64,000 nucleotides of DNA from the NCBI RefSeq assembly GCF_000721705.1, contig NZ_JOJL01000027.1, forward strand, positions 186,001 to 250,000, written 5' to 3'. This document shows, one piece after another, positions 9,322 to 19,201 of this stretch. Origin of the DNA: Actinoplanes subtropicus. Its GTDB lineage: Bacteria > Actinomycetota > Actinomycetes > Mycobacteriales > Micromonosporaceae. The notes under the pieces are model-generated. The model was given only the letters and a program-made list of their open reading frames with translations. It had not been told where the DNA came from and made no database searches. Position 1 is the stretch's first letter. The number at the start of each line of letters is the position of its first letter. A program made the position numbers and the translations under genes.

Positions 9322-11595
9322 ATGACCCGGGCGATCGTGGCGCTGGTCCTTGCCTGGTCGGCGACGCTGTCGGTCCTCGTGTCATCGGGTGGAGTGGCGG
9401 AGGCGGCACCGGATACCACGGGTGAGGTGCAGCCGATCCACCTCGTGATCGCGGTGGACGAGTCCGGGAGCCTCTCCGAATCGGACATCGGGCAGGAGCG
9501 GATCGCCGCGGCGAGCATCGCGATGAGCGAGCTCTCGCCGCAGTCGGACGTGACGGTCTTCGGATTCGGCAGCAACACCGGTGGCGTGCCGGCCGTCGAC
9601 GGGCGCCGGATCTGCTCGCTGAAGCCGGGCGCGGCCGCGCAGGACCGCGAGGCCGTGGGCAACTGCGTCGAGCAGAACATCGCCCGGCGGGAGCGCGGCA
9701 AGGGCGACAACACCGACTTCGTCGCCGCGCTGAACCAGGGCCTCGACGCCCTCACCCGGCCGCCCCGCGACGATCGGCCCCGGCTGCTCCTGCTGCTGAC
9801 CGACGGACGGCTCGACGTACGCGGGGACCGCAACTACGGCGAGGACGAGGCAAGCCAGCAGCGCTACGCCCAGGAGCAGCTCGAGAAGCTCGTGGTGCCC
9901 AAGGCGCACGGCGCGGGCGTGCAGATCTGGCCGATCGGTTTCGGCTCCGACATCGACTTCGAGATGCTGAAGTTCCTCGCCTCGAACGGTGGGCTGACCG
10001 GCTGCGAGGATCACCAGGCCGCGCCGGTGGCGAAGCGGGCCGCGGACGCCACCGCGGCGGTGGCCGCCATGATGGACGCCTTCGTCCAGGCCCGCTGCCT
10101 CGACCAGAACCGGTCCCCGCAGCGGCCGCTCGGCGACGGCGGCCAGGTCGACCTGCAGGTGTCCGTGCCGGCGATCGCCACGGACGGCGCGATCAACGTG
10201 GTCAAGGGCGACCCGCGGGTCAAGGTCGCCTACCTCGACCCGACCGGCAAGCAGGCCCCGGCGGTCGGCACGGTGGACGACACGACGTACGAGCTCGCCG
10301 GGACCAGCGGGGTCGTGGAGTCCATGCGGATCCGCAATCCCCGGCCGGGCACCTGGCACGTCCGGCTGACGGCGCCGGCCGATCTCACCGATCGGATGGT
10401 CAGTGCCACCGCCATCTGGCAGGGCGTGCTGCGTACGGTGTTCGTGCTGGACCCGCCGAGCCCGCAGCCGGGCGAGAAGTTCGCCGTGCTGATGCGGCCG
10501 CAGACCCGGTCCGCCGAGATCACCGATCCGGCCGCCCTGCGTGGCCTGTCCTTCTCGGCGGTGCTGTCCGGCCCCGGCGTCGATGCCGGCGTCGCTCGAC
10601 TCGCCGACGACGGCACGGCACCGGACGCGCGGGCGGCCGACGCTTACTACAGCGCGTACTTCACGCTGCCGGCCGACGCGAAGGGCACCTACCAGGTCGT
10701 GGGACGGGCGACCGGGCCCGGCGTGACCAGCGACCAGCGGGTGCAGACGTTCCAGGTCGGCCCCGGCGGCCCGCAGGTCCGGGTGAAGGTCGTGCTCGAC
10801 GGCGCCGAGGGCCTGCCGGGCGCCGAGATCACCGGCCGGCTGCTGAGCACCAACGAGACGACCCAGCCCCGACCCGTACGGCTGAAATTGGATGGACCGG
10901 GCCACGACGCGGTAAGCCTGGCGAGCACCGGGGCGACGCTACCGCCCGGCTCCGGCAGCACGGCCTTCACGATCCGGATCGCCGACAACGCCGCCGCGGG
11001 CGCGGTCGGCGGCGTCATCCAGGTGGTGGACGCCGGCACCGGCACCGTCCTCGGCAACGCACCGCTCGACGTAAAGGTGCTGCCGAAGCCGACGGTCTGG
11101 GACAAGTGGCCCTGGATGCTCGCCGGGTTCCTGCTGCTCACCGCCGTCGGCGTGCTGATCTGGCAGGTGCGCCGGCGCCGCGTGCGCGCCGCGGACCTGC
11201 GCGACGTCGAGCTGACCCTGTTCGAGGACGGTGCGCCGCTGCGGCCCGTGTTGAAGCTGCCGCCGGGAGACCGGTTCGCGTTCGACATCCGGATCCCGGA
11301 CGACGGCACCCCGCCCTCGCTGCAGCGGGTCGCGCCGGGCAGCCACCGGTTCACGATCGAGCGCGCCGACGGCGGGTTCCGGGTGGACCTCCCGGACGAC
11401 ATGACCACGCCGGACCGGCCGGTGCTGAAGCTCGCCTCCGGCGAGACGGTCCCGCTGCCCGAGCACCCCCGGCTCGCCCTGAACGCCCGCAACCCCGACG
11501 CCCCGGTTCCGGAGCAGGCCACGGGTGACTGGCCCGGCGACGAGGAGTACGAGCCGGCGACCAGCTCCTCCTATCACGACGACGACGATCTCTAG
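9322..11595 (+). CDS. von Willebrand factor A domain membrane protein (operon gene 1)
   Basis: The product is 757 aa. It has an N-terminal signal peptide (TRAIVALVLAWSATLSVLV, cleavage after about residue 27), a vWA domain with a MIDAS DESGS motif near residue 46 and LLLTDGRLDV near residue 160, then Ig-like beta domains. One transmembrane helix (WPWMLAGFLLLTAVGVLIW, about 596-614) is followed by a basic stop-transfer RRRRVR and a cytoplasmic beta-rich tail ending in YHDDDDL. Start ATG 9322 has GGGTGA 5 nt upstream; GTG 9313 would add VKR. The vWA domain should face the cell exterior and bind a metal-dependent partner. It is first in a run with tubulin-like and GTPase genes, 20 bp before the next one. 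Confidence 0.88.
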   Translation: MTRAIVALVLAWSATLSVLVSSGGVAEAAPDTTGEVQPIHLVIAVDESGSLSESDIGQERIAAASIAMSELSPQSDVTVFGFGSNTGGVPAVDGRRICSLKPGAAAQDREAVGNCVEQNIARRERGKGDNTDFVAALNQGLDALTRPPRDDRPRLLLLLTDGRLDVRGDRNYGEDEASQQRYAQEQLEKLVVPKAHGAGVQIWPIGFGSDIDFEMLKFLASNGGLTGCEDHQAAPVAKRAADATAAVAAMMDAFVQARCLDQNRSPQRPLGDGGQVDLQVSVPAIATDGAINVVKGDPRVKVAYLDPTGKQAPAVGTVDDTTYELAGTSGVVESMRIRNPRPGTWHVRLTAPADLTDRMVSATAIWQGVLRTVFVLDPPSPQPGEKFAVLMRPQTRSAEITDPAALRGLSFSAVLSGPGVDAGVARLADDGTAPDARAADAYYSAYFTLPADAKGTYQVVGRATGPGVTSDQRVQTFQVGPGGPQVRVKVVLDGAEGLPGAEITGRLLSTNETTQPRPVRLKLDGPGHDAVSLASTGATLPPGSGSTAFTIRIADNAAAGAVGGVIQVVDAGTGTVLGNAPLDVKVLPKPTVWDKWPWMLAGFLLLTAVGVLIWQVRRRRVRAADLRDVELTLFEDGAPLRPVLKLPPGDRFAFDIRIPDDGTPPSLQRVAPGSHRFTIERADGGFRVDLPDDMTTPDRPVLKLASGETVPLPEHPRLALNARNPDAPVPEQATGDWPGDEEYEPATSSSYHDDDDL

Positions 11596-11615
11596 CTGCG
11601 GAAGGGAACTCAGCG

Positions 11616-14600
11616 ATGCACCTCTACCACCCGGTGATGTTCGTCGGTCTGGGCGGCACCGGATGCCGGATCGGCGCCGAGCTCGAACGACGACTGCGTG
11701 AGGAGCTGTGCGGCCCGGACGGCCTGAAGCTGCACGGACCGGACTTCAGCCTGACGGAGCTGCAGCCGTTCCAGCTCCCCTCGTGCCTCCAATTCGTGTA
11801 CGCCGACCTGAGCGAGGACGAGCTGGCGCAGGTCCGGCAGCGCTCGGTGCCCAACGAGGCACACATGGACGTGGCCGCGCGGACCGCGTACTACGCGTAC
11901 GACCTGCTTCCGGAGTTCGAGAGCTATCCGAAGGTCGCCAAGAACCTGCGCGTCAAGGTCCCGGACGCCGTCGGCAGCTGGCTTCCGCCGGGTGAGCACG
12001 AGCCCATGGTCGTGCCGCTGCGGCTGGGTGCGGGTCAGCTGCCCACGGTCGGCCGGGCGGCGCTGTTCGAGACCGTCTCGGACTCCGTGGAGGTGGTCCG
12101 CCAGCCGATCAGCCGGGCCATCGACGCGATCACGACCTCGGCGATCGAGCTGCGGGTCCTCAACCCGACGCACAATCCGGGCCTGAACACGGTCGACGTG
12201 TTCGTCGCGTTCTCCGTCGCCGGCGGGACCGGGGCGGGCATCTTCTACGACTACCTGCACCTCGTCGAGTCCGCGTTCCAGCGGGTGCCCAACCTGCAGG
12301 TGAAGATCTACCCGCTGATCCTGATGCCGTCCGCGTTCGAGACCGGCCGCGGCGGCGGGATCCCGGCCGCGCTGAACGCGGGCCGGGCGCTGCTGGACAT
12401 GTTCCGGCTCATCGACGACCTCAACCAGGACCAGCGGGCGCACGGCGACATCGGGGCCGACCTGGTCAGCCAGGGACTGCACGTGCGCTACCCCCGCGAG
12501 GGCGACATCAAGATGCGGCTCGGCTCGATGCAGACCGCCTTCCTGTTCAGCAAGGCGGCCGGCATCGAGCGCGACGACCTGCACCGCTCGGTGGTCGCGC
12601 TGATCATGTCGCTGGTCGGCCAGGAGACGCCGGCCGGCACCGACGCGGCCGGGGCGCCGATGTCGTTCGCCGACAGCTTCATCAACAGCGCGATCGACCG
12701 GCAGAGCCTGTCGCCCACCCGGATCGGGTGCCGCGGCGTGTCCACCAGCCTGGTCGGGTCGCTGACCGTGCCGTTCGACGACCTGGCCGACATGTTCGCC
12801 GGCCGGCTGCTCGGTCGGGGCGTCCGCGAGCTGCTGGTGGTGCCGCCGGGCCGGGCCGAGTCCAACCGCGGCCCGATCCGCGACTTCTTCAAGGGCGCGC
12901 ACGTCGCGAAGGTCTGGGAGCGCGGCGGCGTCGAGTTCGACGACCCGGCCGCCGGGGCCGGGGCGAAGGGCGCCGCGATGATCCGGGGCATGGTGAAGGA
13001 ACGGGTCCGCCGGATGAACGAGAGCCTGCAGGCCCTGGACCAGACGGTGACCCACACGATGCCGGAGATCGTCCGCGACTTCGCCCCGATGGAGGGCGCC
13101 CGCATGGTGCTGCACTCGGCGGACGTGTTCCGGCTCAAGCGGGTCGTCTTCGGGGACCAGGCCCTCAGCGAGGACATCGACCGGCTGGGCGTGCGCGGGG
13201 TCATGGAGAGCCGCCGGGTCCCGCCGACCCCGCCGGTGAAGCAGTGGGAGACCGATCCGCGCCCGCCGCAACTGCTCGACATCAAGGACGGGCTCATCCG
13301 CCGGGCCAAAGCCAGCGAGGCCGCGGTCGGCGACCTGATCAAGCAGCAGGACGAGTGGTTCCGGTACAAGACCAGGCGGGTCTGGCACGCGGCGTGGAAC
13401 GACCATCGCAACGTCTGGCAGCAGCGGCTCAACCGGTTCTGCCAGCACCTGCGATCGCTGGTCGACGAGTTGGCCGCGCACGAGCGCGAATGCGAGGAGG
13501 CGTTCAACCGCCGGGCCGAGGATCTCTACCGCACCCGGATCGGCGTCAGCTATCTGCTGCCCTTGCGCAACGACCTCGAGCAGACGTACGCCGAAATGCT
13601 GCGCCGCCTCGCCAAGGGCGGGAAGCGGGAGAACGCGACCGAGGGCGAGATCGTCAGTACCCTGCTCGGCGAGTCGGGCTGGGAGGAGGCGCTCGCCGCG
13701 GCCGCCCAGCCGGGCCGCGGCGCCGAGTACGGCGTACGGCTGATCCTCGCCCGCCTCAAGCAGGAGGTCGTCCGCATCCTGCGCGGCGGCGACCAGGACG
13801 ACGTCCCGCTGCTGCCGCACATGAGGCACCTGCTGCGGGTGGCGGCCAAGCACGTGCACGACGTGCCGGTCGCGGAGTCGGACGTGCAGCAGTTCGTCGC
13901 GACCCTGGCCGGCATGCTCCCCGCCGGCTTCGTACCGGAAGGCAGCGGCAAGCTCAGCGTCCTGGTCGTCTATCCGGCGGCGGCCGCGGACGACGAGATC
14001 GAGCGGTGGCTCGGCGATCAGCTGCGGTTGTCGACCCGGCGCGGCGACCTGCCGATCCAGTTCCGGGTGGGCGAGACCGAGGCGATCACCGTGGCCCGGG
14101 TCCGCTCCGGGATGGGCATCACCGAGGTGCCCGAGCTGCGCCAGGTGCTGCTCGACTGGGCCGGCGCCGTGCAGAGCCCACGGTCCGACTCGTTCCTGCC
14201 CTGGCGGCAGCGGCTCGGCTTCAAGGAGGACTGGCTGGCCACCACCGAGGCGCACCGGCAGCAGATCCTGCAGCGGCTGCTGTGCGCCGCCTGGAACGGC
14301 CAGGTGACCTGCGCCGACGGCACCGAGTCGCCGTCCCGGATCCGCATCTCGCTGCCGGGCGGCCCGGACGCCGAGGCGATGCGGCTGGACCTCACCACGT
14401 TCGGCAAGGCGTCCTCGTGGGGCAGCCTGCTGCAGCAGTACGAGATGTGGACGCTCACCGACGGCGGCGAGATCCGGCTCAACTTCTGCGCGAGCCTGAT
14501 GGAGACCGTGCCGCTCGGATTCGCCGAGACGATCGCCGACCCCGACCCGCTCTACTGGGAGTTGGCCGGCATGGCGGAGCGGCAGGTGAAGATCCTCCGG

Positions 14601-14774
14601 GAGATGCGCGAGCGGATGCCGGCCGGCAGCCGGCAACGCTGCGATCAGCTGCTGGCGTTCTGGGAGGTGACCTTCCCGGCCGCCCGCCGCCGCACGTTCC
14701 TCGGCGCGGCGCCCAACGGCAACTCGCTGGAGGCGCTGGAGGTCACCGTCAAGAACCGCGAGCAGGACCGATGA
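11616..14774 (+). CDS. tubulin/FtsZ-like GTP-binding protein (Tubulin_2 type, operon gene 2)
   Basis: The product is 1052 aa. The N-terminus has a Rossmann-like glycine loop, VGLGGTGCRIG (about residues 9-20). The tubulin signature appears as AGGTGAGIF near residues 202-210, within an FSVAGGTGAGIFYDYLHL strand-loop-helix. This matches the bacterial 'tubulin-like' family, distinct from FtsZ and much longer. The rest is a long alpha-helical region with charged, possibly coiled-coil segments. Predicted role: cytoplasmic GTP-dependent assembly or scaffold. The start follows a good GGAAGGGA ribosome site. The stop overlaps the next gene as ATGA. Family placement is from motifs; polymerisation is not shown. 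Confidence 0.82.
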   Translation: MHLYHPVMFVGLGGTGCRIGAELERRLREELCGPDGLKLHGPDFSLTELQPFQLPSCLQFVYADLSEDELAQVRQRSVPNEAHMDVAARTAYYAYDLLPEFESYPKVAKNLRVKVPDAVGSWLPPGEHEPMVVPLRLGAGQLPTVGRAALFETVSDSVEVVRQPISRAIDAITTSAIELRVLNPTHNPGLNTVDVFVAFSVAGGTGAGIFYDYLHLVESAFQRVPNLQVKIYPLILMPSAFETGRGGGIPAALNAGRALLDMFRLIDDLNQDQRAHGDIGADLVSQGLHVRYPREGDIKMRLGSMQTAFLFSKAAGIERDDLHRSVVALIMSLVGQETPAGTDAAGAPMSFADSFINSAIDRQSLSPTRIGCRGVSTSLVGSLTVPFDDLADMFAGRLLGRGVRELLVVPPGRAESNRGPIRDFFKGAHVAKVWERGGVEFDDPAAGAGAKGAAMIRGMVKERVRRMNESLQALDQTVTHTMPEIVRDFAPMEGARMVLHSADVFRLKRVVFGDQALSEDIDRLGVRGVMESRRVPPTPPVKQWETDPRPPQLLDIKDGLIRRAKASEAAVGDLIKQQDEWFRYKTRRVWHAAWNDHRNVWQQRLNRFCQHLRSLVDELAAHERECEEAFNRRAEDLYRTRIGVSYLLPLRNDLEQTYAEMLRRLAKGGKRENATEGEIVSTLLGESGWEEALAAAAQPGRGAEYGVRLILARLKQEVVRILRGGDQDDVPLLPHMRHLLRVAAKHVHDVPVAESDVQQFVATLAGMLPAGFVPEGSGKLSVLVVYPAAAADDEIERWLGDQLRLSTRRGDLPIQFRVGETEAITVARVRSGMGITEVPELRQVLLDWAGAVQSPRSDSFLPWRQRLGFKEDWLATTEAHRQQILQRLLCAAWNGQVTCADGTESPSRIRISLPGGPDAEAMRLDLTTFGKASSWGSLLQQYEMWTLTDGGEIRLNFCASLMETVPLGFAETIADPDPLYWELAGMAERQVKILREMRERMPAGSRQRCDQLLAFWEVTFPAARRRTFLGAAPNGNSLEALEVTVKNREQDR

Positions 14775-17086
14775 GCGCGGAGGCGACGGTCGGCGTGACC
14801 GGCCCGGTGCCGGTCATCGACCTGCGCCGGGAGTACCCCGGCCTGCTGGCGCATCCGCACTTCCACAGCTACGTCCGGGCCGGCGCGGCGTCGCTCATGC
14901 CCGCCGACCAGGCGGCCGACGGCATCGACCTGAGCTGCGTGATCCTCGTGGACGAGGCGGCGCGGCTGCTGGAGCACAGCCCGGCCTTCGCGTTCGTGCT
15001 CGGGTCCGCCGCGGTCCGGAAGGTGGTCTGTGTCGCCCTCGGGATGGCCGACCCCGCGGAGCGTACCGCGGTCGTGCTCCCGTCGGTCCTGAACAGCGAG
15101 TCCGTGGCGGTGCTGTGGGCCGGCGACCCGGTGGGGATCCCGTGGCTGATCGGGCACGGCGCCGCGTCGGTCGTGCAGACCGCGCCGCCGCCCACGGGCG
15201 GCGATCCCCCGGCGCTGCTCGACCTGCTCGGCGCGCTGCGGACCCGGGACGTGTTCCTGCGCGTGGTCGCGGAGGCCCAGCGGGTGGACACGCCGGTCAC
15301 CGCGCCGGCCGTCCGGATGTTGTCGAGCCGGCTCGACGAAGCCGTGCTCGTCTCGGCCGAGCGCCAGGCCCTGCTCGCCGTCATCACCGGCGGGGAGGTG
15401 GGCGAGTCCGGTGCGGGCCGGGTGCCGGCGTCCGACCCCGGCAACGACGTACGAGCGGTCGAGCAGGCGTTTCCCCCGGGGCCGGCCGCGCGCCCCGGTG
15501 GCCGGATCAGAACCGCCCGGGAGGAGGCGGAGAAAGCGGTGGCCAGGACACAGACGACGGTGACCGCCGCCGGCCGGTGGTGGTCGGTGTTCACCCCGCT
15601 CGCCGGCGGCAACGTCCCGCAGCTCGCCGCGGCGGGAGCCGATGCCCTCGACCGGTACCGCACCGAGCTCGCCGAGCTGTTCCGGGCGCTGGACACGAGC
15701 CGCGACGATCAGCGGCGAGCCGAGCTCCGCGCGCGGGGCGTCACGTTGCCGGCGGCCACGCCGCCGCGTACCGCGGTGGTCGACGACATCCGCCGGCTCG
15801 TCGAGAACTCCCTCGAAGCCCACAAAGGACTGGAGCGGACCGTACGCCTGCTGCGCGGGCTGAGTGCGAAGCTGCTACCGATGGGCAGCGCGGCCCGGGT
15901 GCCCGCCCTCGGCGAGGCGACGGCCGGGGTGGTCCCGCCCGAGCCGATGCCGGGCGGCTTCGGCAGCCCGGTCGTGCCGGTGCTGACCGTCCTGGCACCG
16001 GCCGTCGCCGCGGCCGCCCCGCTGCCCGCCCGGTACGCCTGCCTGGCCGCGGTGCTGATCCTGGTGCTGGGCGCGGTCGCGGTCCGGCTCAAGCGCCGTC
16101 GCCTCGGACTCGAACGGCCCGAGCCGTTGCGCGACGCCGGCGCGGTGCTCGTCATGGCGCTGCTGGCCGGCGGGGGCACCGCTCTCTCGGCCGCGGTCGC
16201 CACCCGCATCGGCGCACCGGCGGGGACGGCGCCGGCGCCGATCGGGCTGCTCCTCGCGGTCGCGACGCCGATTCTGTGGTGGCAGCTGCTCGTCCGCCGA
16301 TGGACGCGGAACCTGGCCGGCGGCGGCCGGCGCGAGGCGCTCGACCGGCTGAACCGGCTGTGGGACGACGCCACCGGCGAATGGGTGGTGGCCGATGCCC
16401 GCCGCCAGGCCTCGAACACGGCCCGCAGCACCGCCGCCGGGCTCGACAAGATACGTGCGGTCCTCGCCGCGCGGGCGGGAGCGCAGGCCCCGAAGTCCAG
16501 TCGCGTACCACAGCCCCGGTCCGGCAGCCGGGCCGCGGCCGGCGCGATGTGGCAGGACCTGGTCACCCTTGTCGGGCTCTGCCTCGCCGACCGCTGGGCC
16601 GAGGCGCGGGCCGGCGAGCTGGAGGGGCTGCCCGACCGCGCCGGGGCCGCCGCGACGACCCTTCTCGGCGAGTACGAGGAGCACCTGCGCGGCCGGGGCG
16701 TCGACGAACCACCGCCCGGCTGGCCGGCGCGCCGCGACGGCGGGCAACCGCCCTGGTGGGACACCCGGATGCGGGGGGCCGTCTTCGCCGACGGCGAGGC
16801 GGTACAGCTGCTCTGCTCCGACGACCAGGTGCCCCTGCTGAGTCGTGACCTGCGGCGCGCGGCGACCGTACGGTTCGCGCCGCGCCTCGCCCGGGCCGCC
16901 CTCACCGAGCGCGACGGTCTCGAGCCGGCGGAGGATGCCACCGCCGGCGTACTGGTGTGGACCTCGTCCGGCACGGCCGCGGGGCTGGTCCACCTCGTAC
17001 CGCTCCGAGCGGGGGTGCGGCACGTCCAGACCGAGTCGGCGGCCGCGCCGGACCAGGACCGGCCGGCCGGGGGTGCACCGCGGTGA
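14771..17086 (+). CDS. two-part membrane protein of the tubulin/GTPase operon (gene 3)
   Basis: The product is 771 aa, unknown. The N-terminal about 390 residues are soluble, with a helical EEAEKAVARTQTTVTAAGRW stretch. Hydrophobic segments lie at about 400-435 (VVPVLTVLAPAVAAAAPLPA and CLAAVLILVLGAVAVRL) and about 457-510 (AGAVLVMALLAGGG, GLLLAVATPILWWQLLV). After them comes a soluble C-terminal domain of about 260 aa. ATG 14771 overlaps the tubulin-like stop (ATGA), and its own stop is overlapped by the next start (GTGA), so it is translated as part of the complex-forming set. No catalytic motif is recognised. It is probably the membrane anchor or transducer linking the tubulin-like protein and the GTPase. 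Confidence 0.7.
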   Translation: MSAEATVGVTGPVPVIDLRREYPGLLAHPHFHSYVRAGAASLMPADQAADGIDLSCVILVDEAARLLEHSPAFAFVLGSAAVRKVVCVALGMADPAERTAVVLPSVLNSESVAVLWAGDPVGIPWLIGHGAASVVQTAPPPTGGDPPALLDLLGALRTRDVFLRVVAEAQRVDTPVTAPAVRMLSSRLDEAVLVSAERQALLAVITGGEVGESGAGRVPASDPGNDVRAVEQAFPPGPAARPGGRIRTAREEAEKAVARTQTTVTAAGRWWSVFTPLAGGNVPQLAAAGADALDRYRTELAELFRALDTSRDDQRRAELRARGVTLPAATPPRTAVVDDIRRLVENSLEAHKGLERTVRLLRGLSAKLLPMGSAARVPALGEATAGVVPPEPMPGGFGSPVVPVLTVLAPAVAAAAPLPARYACLAAVLILVLGAVAVRLKRRRLGLERPEPLRDAGAVLVMALLAGGGTALSAAVATRIGAPAGTAPAPIGLLLAVATPILWWQLLVRRWTRNLAGGGRREALDRLNRLWDDATGEWVVADARRQASNTARSTAAGLDKIRAVLAARAGAQAPKSSRVPQPRSGSRAAAGAMWQDLVTLVGLCLADRWAEARAGELEGLPDRAGAAATTLLGEYEEHLRGRGVDEPPPGWPARRDGGQPPWWDTRMRGAVFADGEAVQLLCSDDQVPLLSRDLRRAATVRFAPRLARAALTERDGLEPAEDATAGVLVWTSSGTAAGLVHLVPLRAGVRHVQTESAAAPDQDRPAGGAPR

Positions 17087-17211
17087 CCCTTCTGCTCCGG
17101 ACCACGATCACGGTGCTGCTCGTCGCGGTGCTGGCGCTGGCCGCATGGTCCACTGTCCAGGGTTGGCGCGGCCGGCCGAAGCGCGCACAGCGGAGGAACC
17201 CCCATGGTTGA
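17083..17211 (+). CDS. 42-aa single-span membrane microprotein (operon gene 4)
   Basis: GTG 17083 overlaps the upstream stop (GTGA), and the TGA at 17209 lies inside the start of the GTPase gene. The product has one hydrophobic helix (LLLRTTITVLLVAVLALAAW) followed by a basic tail WRGRPKRAQRRN, predicting N-out/C-in topology. Its size and perfect placement between two coupled genes argue for a real small subunit or a translational bridge. Its tail region carries the GGAGGAA ribosome site of the GTPase gene. No family recognised. Confidence 0.65.
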   Translation: MTLLLRTTITVLLVAVLALAAWSTVQGWRGRPKRAQRRNPHG

Positions 17212-19201
17212 CACCGTCGGCGAGGTGGCCCTCGACTTCATCACCCCGGACCGGCAACGGGTCACGTGGAGCGCGACGACCGAGCCGGCCGGCCCCGGCC
17301 CGGGCGGCCCCGGCCTGCACGTACGCGAGCTCACGTTGCGCGCCGGGCAGCAACGGGTCCTGCAGCGGCGGCTGCGCCGCGAGCCCGCGGCCGGCCCGGG
17401 CGACGACGAGCGGCAGCTCGACGCGGAGATCGCCGCCGGGCTGCGGCTCGCCCGGCGTTATCCGGGCGGCGCGTACCCGCACACGCTGCCGCGCCTGCTC
17501 GGCTATCGCGTCGACGTCGAGCGGCCGTACGCGCTGTGGCAGCCCGTCCACGGCCCGAAGATCCAGGACGTCGTCGACGGCCTGGACAACGACGCCCTCG
17601 ACCGCATGCTGGTCGACCTGCTGAGCACCCTGGTCCAGCTCGGTGCCGCCGGGGTGGTGCTGCGCACGATCGGGCCCCGGACGGTGGCCTGGACCGGGGA
17701 GCACGTGATGATCCGCGACCTGCGGCACGCCGTGCTGGCCGGCACGCCGCGTACGCCGCTGGGCAGCCCGCCGTTCGCGTCGCAGGAGCAGCTACGCGGC
17801 ACCGGCCGGGCCGACGCCCGCGACGATGTGTGGAGCGCCGTGGTGCTGCTGGGCTCCCTGCTCGACCCGGACAACGACTCCCTGCGGGAGCGGCTCGGCG
17901 CCCGGTACTCCGCGCTTCTCGGCGACGCGCTCGAGCCGCGGGCGGCGCTGCGCCCGACCGCCGCGGAACTGCTCCGGCAGCTGGGCCACGAACCGCCGGC
18001 CCCGGCCGCCCGGACCGCCGAGCTCGAGCGGCTGGCCGCCGGGCGGCGCCGGTTCGACGAGGTGTTCCGGCAGCGTGGCCAGTCCCCGACGCCGGCCCGG
18101 GAGCCCGCGCACGTCCCGGAGCGACGCCGGCGCCGGTGGTGGCGGGCCCGCCCGCCGGCCCGGCGCACGGGCCCGGCCCGGGGGCGCGACTGCTACCTGT
18201 GCCTGGATCCGGTCGAGTGGGCCGAGCAGGACCTCTACACCTGGGCCGGGGACGGCTACCGGCCGATCGATCCCGGCAGCCTCGGCAGCGGGCGGCGCCG
18301 GGACGACCGGCTGCAGCAGGCGTTCCGGCGCTGTCCCAACCCGTCCGGCGACGCCCCGCCGCACTACCTCCCGGCCGCCTACCTGCTCGGCGGAGCGCCG
18401 ATCAACGTCGGCCTGATCGGGGACAGCGGGGTGGGCAAGACGCATCTGCTGGCGGGCATCATGCGCGAGATCGAGTCGAACGTGCTGAACGACTTCGGCA
18501 TCATCACCAACGCCGTCGACATCGCGTGGCACGACCAGTTCCGGCGGACCCGGGTCCACCCGCTGTACCAGAACGGCCGGACGCTCGAGTACACCCGGCG
18601 CACCGACGAGGTCGACTTCGCCGACGGGCTGGTCCTCTCGCACGGCCCCCACCGGCGGCCGCTGATGTTCTTCGACATCGCTGGGGAGATGCTCGCCCCC
18701 GAGCACCAGCGCACCCGGGCCACCCAGTTCCTGGCCGTGGTCGACGCGCTGATCTTCGTGGCCGATCCGGCCCGGGCCGAGCCCGACGTCACGTTCGAGG
18801 CGGTGCTCGACCGGCTGTCCCACCGCCGCGGCGCCGACGGCCTGCTGGACCTGCCGTCCGTGGTGGTCGTGACCAAGTCCGACCTGCTGCGCTTCGAGGA
18901 GCCGGTGGACCGCTGGATCGGGCGGTCCGACCTGGAACAGCGCTGGCGGGACCCGCGGCTGGTGACGGCGGAGAGCCGGGACGCGTACGCGTTCCTGCAC
19001 GCCCGCGACCGGCTCCCCCAGCTGGCGCCCCTGCACCGCTGCCGGCGCGCCACCCTGCACTTCGCATCCGCGACCGGCGCGAGCGACGCCGACGGCGTCT
19101 TTCCGTTCGGCGCGCGTCCGCACCGCTGCGCGCAGCCGCTGGTGTCGTTGCTCGACATGCTCGGTGCCCTGCCCGCACCCCCGGAAGGAGGCGACACGTG
19201 A
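17204..19201 (+). CDS. pseudokinase-zinc knuckle-TRAFAC GTPase fusion (operon gene 5)
   Basis: The product is 665 aa. Residues about 70-250 resemble a protein-kinase fold without catalytic residues: the HRD position reads LRTIGPRTV, DFG reads IRDL, while SPPFASQEQLRG and DARDDVWS match the usual activation-segment region. Residues about 325-380 hold CYLC and a later RRCPNP, a possible zinc knuckle. The C-terminal half is a GTPase with G1 GDSGVGKTHL (about 405-414), G3 FFDIAGE (about 487), G4 VVTKSD (about 556) and G5 SATGAS (about 622). This matches the TRAFAC-like 'double-GTPase' families described from actinobacterial conflict-type operons. Start ATG 17204 follows GGAGGAA and overlaps the microprotein by 8 nt. 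Predicted regulatory GTPase docked at the membrane complex. Confidence 0.8.
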   Translation: MVDTVGEVALDFITPDRQRVTWSATTEPAGPGPGGPGLHVRELTLRAGQQRVLQRRLRREPAAGPGDDERQLDAEIAAGLRLARRYPGGAYPHTLPRLLGYRVDVERPYALWQPVHGPKIQDVVDGLDNDALDRMLVDLLSTLVQLGAAGVVLRTIGPRTVAWTGEHVMIRDLRHAVLAGTPRTPLGSPPFASQEQLRGTGRADARDDVWSAVVLLGSLLDPDNDSLRERLGARYSALLGDALEPRAALRPTAAELLRQLGHEPPAPAARTAELERLAAGRRRFDEVFRQRGQSPTPAREPAHVPERRRRRWWRARPPARRTGPARGRDCYLCLDPVEWAEQDLYTWAGDGYRPIDPGSLGSGRRRDDRLQQAFRRCPNPSGDAPPHYLPAAYLLGGAPINVGLIGDSGVGKTHLLAGIMREIESNVLNDFGIITNAVDIAWHDQFRRTRVHPLYQNGRTLEYTRRTDEVDFADGLVLSHGPHRRPLMFFDIAGEMLAPEHQRTRATQFLAVVDALIFVADPARAEPDVTFEAVLDRLSHRRGADGLLDLPSVVVVTKSDLLRFEEPVDRWIGRSDLEQRWRDPRLVTAESRDAYAFLHARDRLPQLAPLHRCRRATLHFASATGASDADGVFPFGARPHRCAQPLVSLLDMLGALPAPPEGGDT

